Source: Bacteroidota bacterium
GTDB lineage: Bacteria; Bacteroidota; Bacteroidia; Flavobacteriales; Flavobacteriaceae
Reading direction: 5' to 3'
Assembly: GCA_023437485.1 (NCBI GenBank)
Contig: JAEZGB010000148.1
Coordinates: 1-16,572, forward strand
Length of the DNA: 16,572 bases
Under the pieces are notes generated by a model, which saw nothing but the letters and a program-made list of their open reading frames with translations, was not told the origin of the DNA and searched no databases. Numbering within the stretch: the first letter of the stretch is position 1; each line of letters starts with the position of its first letter. The translations under genes and the position numbers were made by a program. Positions 1 to 5,661 of this stretch are shown here, piece by piece.

Positions 1-2
1 AT

Positions 3-104
3 TCCATCTCGCGTCGGTTCAATATACCGCTTGACGAGCTGCGGCGTAAGAACAATATTACCGATAATGCCATATCGATCGGGCAACAGCTAATCATAAA
101 CTAA
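3..104 (+). CDS. C-terminal end of a LysM-domain protein (partial, 5' end outside window)
   Basis: The third frame is open from the window edge and encodes 33 residues, ending in IGQQLIIN before TAA at 102-104. The pattern (FNIPLDELRRKNNI, then a short turn, then IxIGQQLII) is that of a LysM peptidoglycan-binding repeat, in which the final hydrophobic strand closes the fold. The protein is therefore probably an exported cell-wall-binding protein. In flavobacteria a glucosaminidase with a C-terminal LysM repeat would fit, but the catalytic part lies outside the window, so that is inference. Its stop codon overlaps the hemL start by one base (TAATG), so the two are probably cotranscribed and translationally coupled. 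Confidence 0.8.
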   Translation, partial: SISRRFNIPLDELRRKNNITDNAISIGQQLIIN

Positions 105-1393
105 TGCTTTACCAAAGGAGCAGCGCGCTTTTTCACGAAGCGCAGCGCGTCATCCCGGGCGGGGTCAATTCGCCTGTACGTGCATTCAAATCAGTAGGGG
201 GGACTCCCATTTTTGTCGAACGCGCCCAAGGAGCCTATCTTTTTGATTCCGATGGCAACCGGTTGATTGATTACATCAATTCGTGGGGTCCGATGATTCT
301 GGGCCACGCCCATCCGGCAGTTATTGAGGCTGTAACCGAACGCGCCAGGCTGGGCACATCTTTTGGGATGCCCACCGAACTCGAAACGCGTATTGCGTCC
401 CTGGCACTCTCAATGATTCCGGGCGCCGACAAGATCCGCATGGTCAATTCGGGAACCGAAGCCTGTATGAGTGCGGTCCGGCTTGCGCGCGGATTTACAA
501 AACGCGACAAAATCATCAAATTTGCCGGCTGTTACCACGGCCACTCCGATTCTTTTCTTATCGAAGCCGGGAGTGGCGCCATGACCTTTGGGATGCCCAA
601 TAGCCCTGGTGTAACACGAGGTACCGCGCAGGACACCTTGTTGGCCCGGTACAACGATTTACAAAGCGTTGAGCAACTTTGCACAGCCAATCGCGGGGAA
701 GTTGCTGCCATAATTATTGAACCCGTTGCAGGCAATATGGGTTGCATTCCTCCAGCCGATGGATTTTTAAAAGGCCTGCGCAATCTTTGTGACCGCGAGG
801 GGATACTTTTGATTTTTGACGAGGTCATGACTGGCTTCAGACTTGCCGCCGGGGGAGCCCAGGAACAGTTTGGCATTACGGCCGATATTGCTACTTATGG
901 CAAGGTGATAGGCGGCGGCTTGCCGGTAGGCGCATTTGCGGCACGCGATGAAATCATGGATTACCTTGCGCCTGTGGGGCCGGTGTACCAGGCGGGGACA
1001 CTTTCAGGCAATCCTTTGGCCATGGCTGCGGGATTGGCGATGCTTTCTCAATTGGATTCGGACAGGTCAGTTTATGAGCGGCTCGAACAAAAGACCGCCT
1101 ATTTGGAAAAAGGGATGCGTAGTGAATTGGAAAATGCGGGGATCACGCACACCATCAACCGAGTCGGATCTATGATTTCAGTCCACTTTTGCGAGGAGCA
1201 GGTCAAGGATTTTGCAACGGCGGCAAAAGGCGATAACGACAACTTCAAAAAATTCTTCCACGGCTTACTTGCCGAAGGAATTTACATCGCGCCATCGGCT
1301 TATGAAACCTGGTTCATCACTGACGCGCTTAGCTATGATGATCTGGATGCCACCATTGCCGCGGTAGGGAAAGTTGCCACAAAACTGCACTAA
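104..1393 (+). CDS. hemL: Glutamate-1-semialdehyde 2,1-aminomutase
   Basis: This cytoplasmic PLP enzyme converts glutamate-1-semialdehyde to 5-aminolevulinate, the committed precursor of haem and other tetrapyrroles in the C5 pathway. The 429-residue length fits the family (about 426-430). Visible signatures are the N-terminal PGGVNSPVRAF (18-28), the cofactor-phosphate region NSGTEA (115-120), CYHGHSD (143-149), the PLP-contacting FDEVMTGFR (238-246) with Asp239, and the Schiff-base lysine Lys267 in TYGKVIGGGLPVGAF. The ATG at 104 puts the usual short N-terminus in place and overlaps the stop of the upstream LysM gene, suggesting cotranscription. A hairpin terminator follows directly. No key residue seems to be missing. 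Confidence 0.97.
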   Translation: MLYQRSSALFHEAQRVIPGGVNSPVRAFKSVGGTPIFVERAQGAYLFDSDGNRLIDYINSWGPMILGHAHPAVIEAVTERARLGTSFGMPTELETRIASLALSMIPGADKIRMVNSGTEACMSAVRLARGFTKRDKIIKFAGCYHGHSDSFLIEAGSGAMTFGMPNSPGVTRGTAQDTLLARYNDLQSVEQLCTANRGEVAAIIIEPVAGNMGCIPPADGFLKGLRNLCDREGILLIFDEVMTGFRLAAGGAQEQFGITADIATYGKVIGGGLPVGAFAARDEIMDYLAPVGPVYQAGTLSGNPLAMAAGLAMLSQLDSDRSVYERLEQKTAYLEKGMRSELENAGITHTINRVGSMISVHFCEEQVKDFATAAKGDNDNFKKFFHGLLAEGIYIAPSAYETWFITDALSYDDLDATIAAVGKVATKLH

Positions 1394-1394
1394 A

Positions 1395-1416
1395 AAAGGC
1401 TCCTTCCGGAGCCTTT
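1395..1416. terminator. Bidirectional intrinsic terminator between hemL and the convergent small gene
   Basis: A perfect 9-bp stem, AAAGGCTCC (1395-1403) and GGAGCCTTT (1408-1416), has a four-base TTCC loop. On the minus strand it is followed by six T residues (complement of 1392-1397), so it best terminates the leftward gene ending at 1439. On the plus strand the tail is TTTAAATT, weaker but adequate, two bases after the hemL stop. Confidence 0.9.
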
Positions 1417-1438
1417 AAATTATAATTCAGCATCTTAA

Positions 1439-1795
1439 CTATTTCGCACTGCGAGCGGGAGTGGGAGCCGCAGCCGACGGTGTGTTGAGCAAATACGGAT
1501 GGTTTTCAAGCTTTTTGAGCTGTTCGGCCGTCAAAGTCTCGCGCAACCTCCTGTCAACAATGCGCGCCATTTCGGCTTTGCGCTCATTTGACATTTCAGG
1601 GTTGCTGTCAGTTTGGTATTTATTGGCCATCATTGTCATGAACTCTTCGTGTTGCTTTCCCTGAAGCCCCAGATCATTGGCGAGCTTATATGCTTCAACC
1701 TTGGCTTTTTCTTCGGCCGAAAGCTTTTGCTCCTGCGCGACAGTGCTAAAGGAACAGGCAAGGAACAGGGCAGCGGCGGCAACAAAATTTTTCAT
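1439..1795 (-). CDS. Small exported Spy/CpxP-like protein (118 aa)
   Basis: The product starts with a classical signal peptide (MKNFVAAAALFLACSFSTVAQ), probably cut after residue 21, followed by a charged helical domain. It carries LSAEEK near the mature N-terminus and ETLTAEQLKKLE near the C-terminus. The second is the LTxxQ motif of Spy/CpxP-type periplasmic chaperones and metal-sensor-like proteins. The tail is rich in Ala, Pro and Ser and probably disordered. I chose the ATG at 1793-1795 because the upstream in-frame extension starts only with TTG and would bury the signal peptide. A very good promoter match lies just upstream. A cysteine at residue 14 makes a lipoprotein conceivable, but the surrounding FLAC is a poor lipobox. 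The second Spy-like gene lies 59 bases upstream in the same direction. The specific function is unknown. Confidence 0.72.
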   Translation of the reverse strand: MKNFVAAAALFLACSFSTVAQEQKLSAEEKAKVEAYKLANDLGLQGKQHEEFMTMMANKYQTDSNPEMSNERKAEMARIVDRRLRETLTAEQLKKLENHPYLLNTPSAAAPTPARSAK

Positions 1796-1822
1796 CGGTA
1801 TAACTTTTTGATAATTAGTAAC

Positions 1823-1854
1823 CAAATCTAAACAATTTAGCTAAAGTGCCAAAA
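1823..1854 (-). promoter_or_regulatory. Bacteroidota-type promoter for the 118-aa gene
   Basis: On the minus strand TTTTG (1850-1854) is followed by a 19-base spacer and TAGATTTG (1823-1830). This fits the Bacteroidota consensus TTG-N17-23-TAnnTTTG exactly, with typical spacing. Transcription would begin near 1818, giving a leader of about 20 bases. The -33 box begins on the base next to the stop codon of the upstream gene, so this is probably an internal promoter between the two Spy-like genes. Confidence 0.7.
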
Positions 1855-2289
1855 TTATTTTCGCTCCATTTTTTTGCCGTGATGCCTCATCTTCATACGC
1901 TTTTCCCGTTTTGCCATCTTTCCGTCACGGTTCGATTCCCATTTTTGGAACTGTTCGGGGCTAAGGATTTGCTTCATCCGGGCCTTGGTGGCAATTCTTT
2001 GGTCAAGCATTGCTTTGCGGCGTTCAAACTTCTGGTCGGCGGTCAATTCGCTGCCGGTGGCCGGTTTTTTAATGGCTGCATTTTTTTGCCTTTTGGCCGA
2101 TTGATCAGCCAACAGTTTTGCCATTTCCTTTTGCTGGGCCGGAGTAAGGTCAAGTTCAAGAGTCATTTTCCTGACCTGAAGTTCATTGCGCTGTTCGGCG
2201 GTGAGTTTTTGTTTTTCCCGGACGGGGCGGTCCTGTGCAGTGGCCGTCATCCCGACAGCCAAAATCGCGATCATCAATAGTCTTTTCAT
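1855..2289 (-). CDS. Exported basic Spy/CpxP-like protein with LTxxQ motifs (144 aa)
   Basis: An N-terminal signal peptide (MKRLLMIAILAVGMTATAQ) precedes a highly charged, Lys/Arg/Gln-rich, probably all-helical domain. LTAEQRNEL, LTPAQQKEM, LTADQKFE and LSPEQFQKW are four spaced copies of the LTxxQ-type motif typical of Spy/CpxP periplasmic proteins. The C-terminus is strongly basic with Met and His (KMRHHGKK). The family includes periplasmic chaperones and envelope-stress or metal-response accessory proteins; which role applies here cannot be told. The ATG at 2287-2289 is preferred over an upstream in-frame TTG. The gene lies 73 bases downstream of lysS in the same direction, with no convincing terminator between them. 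With the 118-aa gene it forms a pair of distant paralogues. Confidence 0.75.
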   Translation of the reverse strand: MKRLLMIAILAVGMTATAQDRPVREKQKLTAEQRNELQVRKMTLELDLTPAQQKEMAKLLADQSAKRQKNAAIKKPATGSELTADQKFERRKAMLDQRIATKARMKQILSPEQFQKWESNRDGKMAKREKRMKMRHHGKKMERK

Positions 2290-2295
2290 TTTTGT

Positions 2296-2303
2296 CAAAT
2301 TTA
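2296..2303 (-). promoter_or_regulatory. Candidate -7 box for the 144-aa gene
   Basis: TAAATTTG on the minus strand matches the Bacteroidota -7 pattern TAnnTTTG and ends six bases before the ATG. No good TTG is seen at the expected distance (only a TGG about 24 bases upstream), so this is a half-supported site. If real, the transcript would be nearly leaderless. Confidence 0.3.
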
Positions 2304-2362
2304 AGCCTGTTAGATGCGATTATCGGACCAGGGTTTAAATCCCCGTCGTTTTTATGAAATTT

Positions 2363-4063
2363 TTATTCCTTGATTTCGACAAACTTGGACTCGCCCTCAA
2401 TGATCACGTGTACAATTCCGTGGCGGGAAAGGCTCTTCATCGCCGCGTCCCATTTCTTGCCGCTCAGTCCTGTTTGCGCTCTCAGGGCGTCCAGTGCCAG
2501 TCGCTTGCTTGAGGCCAGGATTTCGGAAATCAGTTTTTCATCGGCGGTGAGTTCGACCGATTTTTTTTCCGGGCGCATTTGCGGGAAAAACAGAACCTCC
2601 TGGATGGAGGAATTGTTGGTCAGGAACATGATCAGCCGGTCCATTCCGATTCCAAGTCCGGAAGTTGGGGGCATTCCGTATTCCAGCGCACGCAAAAAGT
2701 CGTGGTCAATGAACTGTGTGGCTTCGTCGTCACCGCGTTCGGCCAGTTTGAGCTGCGCTTCAAAACGTTCGCGCTGGTCGATTGGGTCGTTGAGTTCAGA
2801 ATAGGCATTGGCCACTTCCTTTCCGCAAACCATCAGCTCAAAGCGCTCGGTGAGTTCAGGATTGTCGCGATGTGACTTGCACAAAGGGCTCATTTCCTTC
2901 GGATAATCGGTAATGAATGTCGGTTGGATAAAATTGGCCTCGCACTTTGCCCCGAAAATCTCATCGATAAGTTTTCCTTTGCCCATGGTCGCATCGACCT
3001 CGATTCCCATCTGCCTGGCTGCCTCGGCCAGTTCTTCTTCTGATTTGCCACTGATGTCAAAACCGGTAAATTCCCGTATGGCATCGGTCATGGTCACGCG
3101 CTTGTACGGCGCCTTGAAATTGACATGGTGTTCGCCAAAAACCGCTTCGGTAGTGCCATTGACCGCCAGGGCGCAGTGCTCCAAAAGCTGTTCGGTGAAA
3201 GCCATCATCCAATTGTAATCCTTGTAGGCCACGTAAATTTCCATCGCGGTAAATTCCGGGTTATGGGTTCGGTCCATGCCCTCGTTGCGGAAATTCTTTG
3301 AAAATTCATAAACTCCGTCAAAACCGCCCACGATCAGCCTTTTCAGGTAAAGTTCATTGGCAATCCTCATATATAAAGGAATGTCAAGCGAATTGTGGTG
3401 CGTCACGAATGGACGTGCCGCCGCACCACCCGGAATGGGCTGCAAAACCGGGGTTTCAACTTCAAGATAGCCGCGCTCGTTAAAGAAGGCGCGCATGGCA
3501 TTAAAAAGTTTCGTTCTCTTGACAAAGGTTTCCTTGACGTGATCGTTAACCGTCAGGTCTACATACCTGCGGCGGTAACGCTGTTCAGGATCGGCAAAAG
3601 CGTCGTGAATCCTGCCGTCGGCATCGGTCTTGACCACCGGCAGCGGGCGCAGCGCTTTTGAAAGCACGACCAGTTCACTGACGTGTACTGAAATCTCCCC
3701 CACCTGGGTGCGGAATACTTTTCCCCGAACGCCAATAAAATCGCCTATGTCAAGCAATTTGCGAAAGACGGTGTTGTACATGGTGCTTTCGGCATCGTTG
3801 CTGATATCGTCACGGGAGATGTAAACCTGGATGCGGCCAGTGGAGTCCTTGATTTCGGCAAATGAAGCCTTTCCCATGATCCTGCGCGACATCATGCGCC
3901 CGGCCAGGGTGACCTCAGTCCCTTCAAAGAAATCAAAATCAGCCAGGATCCGGCTGCTTGTGGCCGAAACGGTAAATTCATCGGCGGGATAAGGATTGAT
4001 CCCAAGTTCCCGCAATTGCCGCAGCGCATCGCGGCGCAACAGCTCCTGTTCAGACAATGCCAT
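2363..4063 (-). CDS. lysS: Lysyl-tRNA synthetase, class II, with C-terminal extension
   Basis: This cytoplasmic enzyme charges tRNA-Lys. The 566-residue product has the anticodon-binding OB fold at about 50-135, then the class II catalytic core: motif 2 FRNEGMDRTHNPEF (258-271), with the following ME at 274-275, the ENDPIDQ-type stretch SELNDPIDQRERF (422-434), and motif 3 GLGIGMDRL (469-477). The LysRS core ends near RPEKK (about 501). A further 65 residues follow, with helix-turn-helix-like character (LSGKKWDAAMKSLSRHG) and an ending IEGESKFVEI. I recall similar tails in flavobacterial LysRS but could not verify this. The start at 4061-4063 gives the usual MALSEQELLRRDALRQL N-terminus; the frame stays open to 4324, but that part overlaps lipB and does not resemble LysRS. 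lysS is divergent from lipB. Confidence 0.96.
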   Translation of the reverse strand: MALSEQELLRRDALRQLRELGINPYPADEFTVSATSSRILADFDFFEGTEVTLAGRMMSRRIMGKASFAEIKDSTGRIQVYISRDDISNDAESTMYNTVFRKLLDIGDFIGVRGKVFRTQVGEISVHVSELVVLSKALRPLPVVKTDADGRIHDAFADPEQRYRRRYVDLTVNDHVKETFVKRTKLFNAMRAFFNERGYLEVETPVLQPIPGGAAARPFVTHHNSLDIPLYMRIANELYLKRLIVGGFDGVYEFSKNFRNEGMDRTHNPEFTAMEIYVAYKDYNWMMAFTEQLLEHCALAVNGTTEAVFGEHHVNFKAPYKRVTMTDAIREFTGFDISGKSEEELAEAARQMGIEVDATMGKGKLIDEIFGAKCEANFIQPTFITDYPKEMSPLCKSHRDNPELTERFELMVCGKEVANAYSELNDPIDQRERFEAQLKLAERGDDEATQFIDHDFLRALEYGMPPTSGLGIGMDRLIMFLTNNSSIQEVLFFPQMRPEKKSVELTADEKLISEILASSKRLALDALRAQTGLSGKKWDAAMKSLSRHGIVHVIIEGESKFVEIKE

Positions 4064-4082
4064 GAAATGTAATTTAAGAGCG

Positions 4083-4110
4083 CAAAGATAATACAAAAGC
4101 ACAAAGGCAG
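4083..4110 (-). promoter_or_regulatory. Candidate lysS promoter
   Basis: On the minus strand TATCTTTG (4083-4090) matches TAnnTTTG. A CTG (4108-4110) lies 17 bases upstream in place of the usual TTG. The -7 box is exact and the -33 weak. The leader would be about 14-15 bases. It shares the 87-base divergent region with the lipB promoter. Confidence 0.45.
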
Positions 4111-4113
4111 TAC

Positions 4114-4146
4114 TTGCCACGGCGTGCCGGGTTTGTTGTAAATTTG
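4114..4146 (+). promoter_or_regulatory. Candidate lipB promoter, almost leaderless
   Basis: TTG (4114-4116), a 22-base spacer, then TAAATTTG (4139-4146) fit the Bacteroidota promoter pattern. The -7 box ends four bases before the lipB ATG, so transcription would begin at or within a base or two of the start codon. Confidence 0.5.
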
Positions 4147-4150
4147 CGCC

Positions 4151-4870
4151 ATGGCAATACAAAACAAAAAGGTCGGGCTCCAGAGGCTTGGCACAATGGA
4201 CTATAAACAGGCCTGGGACTACCAGGAATCGCTTTTTGCCGAAATTGTCCGGATCAAGATGGCCAACCGCCATGGCGACGCGGGCGCAACGCCAAATCAT
4301 TTCCTCTTTGTGGAACATCCCCATGTGTACACTCTTGGAAAAAGCGGCGATGAATCAAATCTTTTGCTGGGTGCCGATGGGCTAAAAAGCAAGGGCGCGA
4401 CGTTCTATAAAATCAACCGCGGCGGCGACATCACCTATCACGGCCCGGGCCAGATTGTGGGGTATCCCATCCTGGACCTTGAGAATTTCTTTACCGACAT
4501 CCACAAATATTTGCGGTTGCTGGAAGAGATGGTGATCCTTACACTTGCCGATTACGGCATTGACTCTACACGGAGCCCCGGTGAAACGGGTGTATGGCTT
4601 GATGTGGGCACTCCTTTTGCCCGAAAGATCTGCGCGATGGGCGTGCGCGCCTCACGATGGGTTACCATGCATGGTTTTGCGCTCAATGCCAATGCCGACC
4701 TGGGCTACTTTGACAACATCGTTCCGTGCGGAATTCGCGGAAAAGGGGTTACATCAATGCATGTGGAACTGGGCCGGACCGTAGACGAACGCGAAGTCCA
4801 GGATAGGCTTTTCAAGTATTTTCTTACACTTTTTGAGGCCGAAGCAAAAATTTCCGATAATTCAAATTAA
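4151..4870 (+). CDS. lipB: Octanoyl-ACP:protein N-octanoyltransferase (lipoate biosynthesis)
   Basis: LipB moves octanoyl from acyl carrier protein to the lipoyl domains of dehydrogenase complexes and of the glycine cleavage system; LipA then inserts sulfur. The 239-residue protein shows EHPHVYTLGKSG (55-66), the signature RGGDITYHGPGQ (90-101), and the catalytic pair Lys159 (ARKICAMGVR) and Cys193 (VPCGIRGKGVTS), equivalent to the Lys/Cys dyad of E. coli LipB. The ATG at 4151 is preferred to Met16 because family members have residues matching this N-terminus before DYKQAWDYQE. The gene is divergent from lysS. Its last nine bases overlap the 3' end of rnhB on the other strand, and no terminator is seen between the two. 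Confidence 0.97.
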   Translation: MAIQNKKVGLQRLGTMDYKQAWDYQESLFAEIVRIKMANRHGDAGATPNHFLFVEHPHVYTLGKSGDESNLLLGADGLKSKGATFYKINRGGDITYHGPGQIVGYPILDLENFFTDIHKYLRLLEEMVILTLADYGIDSTRSPGETGVWLDVGTPFARKICAMGVRASRWVTMHGFALNANADLGYFDNIVPCGIRGKGVTSMHVELGRTVDEREVQDRLFKYFLTLFEAEAKISDNSN

Positions 4871-5464
4871 CTCCATTTCCAATTGCTCGGGCAGCAGGCG
4901 GAAGGACTTTCGGTGGTATGGCGTGATCCCGTATTTGCGGATGGCCTCGCGGTGTTCGGCTGTGGGGTAACCCTTGTTTTGTTTCCAGTTGTACATCGGG
5001 TACTCTTCATGGATCCGGTTCATGTATTCATCGCGATGGGTCTTGGCCAGTATCGAGGCCGCGGCAATGCTCATGTACAATCCGTCGCCCTGGACAATGC
5101 AGGTGTGCGGTATGCCCTCAACGGGTTTAAAGCGGTTTCCGTCTACTATAATATATAGCGGAGGTGTCCCGAGTTTGTGGATGCATTGCTGCATGGCGTG
5201 TATTGAAGCGTTGAGGATATTGACCTGGTCAATGATTTCATGCCCGATGTGCGTTACCGAATAACACAGTGCCCGCCTTTCGATCAGCGGCCGCAAGGAT
5301 TCCCGGTCGGCGTGGGTAAGTTGCTTTGAGTCGTTCAGAAGTTTATTGCTGAAGCGCTCGGGCAGGATGACGGCGGCGGCTGTTACCGGTCCTGCCAGGC
5401 ATCCGCGTCCGGCTTCGTCGGTTCCGGCTTCAAGCCTCGATCCTGAAAAATTGCGCATCAGCAT
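4862..5464 (-). CDS. rnhB: Ribonuclease HII
   Basis: This cytoplasmic nuclease cuts the RNA strand of RNA-DNA hybrids and removes misincorporated ribonucleotides. The 200-residue product carries the hallmark GTDEAGRGCLAGPV (14-27) with Asp16 and Glu17, a third acidic residue Asp108 in YIIVDGNRF, and Asp127 in VQGDGLYMSIAAASILAK, together the expected DEDD active site. The C-terminal KQNKGYPTAEHREAIRKYGITP is also typical (161-182). I chose the ATG at 5462-5464 (MLMRNFSG); the ATG two codons later is also possible, and a TTG-started extension to 5503 is unlikely. The 3' end overlaps convergent lipB by nine bases. Confidence 0.95.
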   Translation of the reverse strand: MLMRNFSGSRLEAGTDEAGRGCLAGPVTAAAVILPERFSNKLLNDSKQLTHADRESLRPLIERRALCYSVTHIGHEIIDQVNILNASIHAMQQCIHKLGTPPLYIIVDGNRFKPVEGIPHTCIVQGDGLYMSIAAASILAKTHRDEYMNRIHEEYPMYNWKQNKGYPTAEHREAIRKYGITPYHRKSFRLLPEQLEMELI

Positions 5465-5480
5465 TTTAAATAATTTTTTG

Positions 5481-5514
5481 CAAAAATATAAATTGCCACG
5501 CAACCCTTCGGCAA
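5481..5514 (-). promoter_or_regulatory. Candidate rnhB promoter
   Basis: On the minus strand TTG (5512-5514), a 23-base spacer and TATTTTTG (5481-5488) fit the Bacteroidota pattern at the long end of the spacing range. The -7 box ends 16 bases before the chosen ATG, supporting the start at 5464 over the TTG at 5503. Confidence 0.45.
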
Positions 5515-5520
5515 TTTTTT
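5490..5520 (+). terminator. Inverted repeat with T-tract in the rnhB-susC intergenic region
   Basis: AAATTGCC (5490-5497) and GGCAATTT (5510-5517) form a perfect 8-bp stem with a 12-base loop. The right arm runs into six T residues (5515-5520) on the plus strand, as in an intrinsic terminator. It lies inside the rnhB promoter and no plus-strand gene ends here, so it may stop antisense transcripts from the lipB side, or it may be an operator. The function is uncertain. Confidence 0.35.
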
Positions 5521-5601
5521 CATCTTGCCAAAAGTTGCGTCCTGTAAGGGGTTATCTGCAAACTTATTTAACAAATAGACCCATATTATTCCGAAGTAAT
5601 A

Positions 5602-5633
5602 TTTGTTTATTTAAGAATTATTTGTGAAGTTTG
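5602..5633 (+). promoter_or_regulatory. Candidate promoter of the SusC/SusD operon
   Basis: TTTG (5602-5605), a 20-base spacer and GAAGTTTG (5626-5633) resemble the Bacteroidota promoter with one mismatch in the -7 box (G for T). The leader would be about 22-25 bases. The surrounding bases 5560-5660 are clearly AT-rich. No binding site of a known regulator is recognised. Confidence 0.35.
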
Positions 5634-5661
5634 CGGAATAACTAACTCAAATAAATGTAAT

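Noticed and set aside
1754..1756. Cysteine at residue 14 of the 118-aa protein as a lipobox
   Set aside because: The preceding residues FLA do not fit the usual lipobox, while a good signal peptidase I site (TVAQ) follows.
1846..2280. 144-codon plus-strand frame opposite the 144-aa Spy-like gene
   Set aside because: Its composition (runs of Phe, Leu, His, Cys) is that of the antisense of a Lys/Glu/Gln-rich gene. The minus-strand product has a signal peptide and LTxxQ motifs.
2310..2345. Imperfect palindrome around GGGTTTAAATCCC as a lysS terminator
   Set aside because: Only three G-C pairs with a mismatch follow the lysS stop on the minus strand, and no T-tract comes after it, so it does not qualify.
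4064..4324. N-terminal extension of lysS by 87 codons
   Set aside because: The extra residues do not resemble LysRS, overlap the lipB start on the other strand, and leave no room for the divergent promoters. MALSEQELLRR at 4063 is the normal start.
5465..5503. Upstream TTG-started extension of rnhB
   Set aside because: It adds 13 residues unlike the family and would run through the presumed promoter -7 box; the ATG at 5464 gives the usual length.
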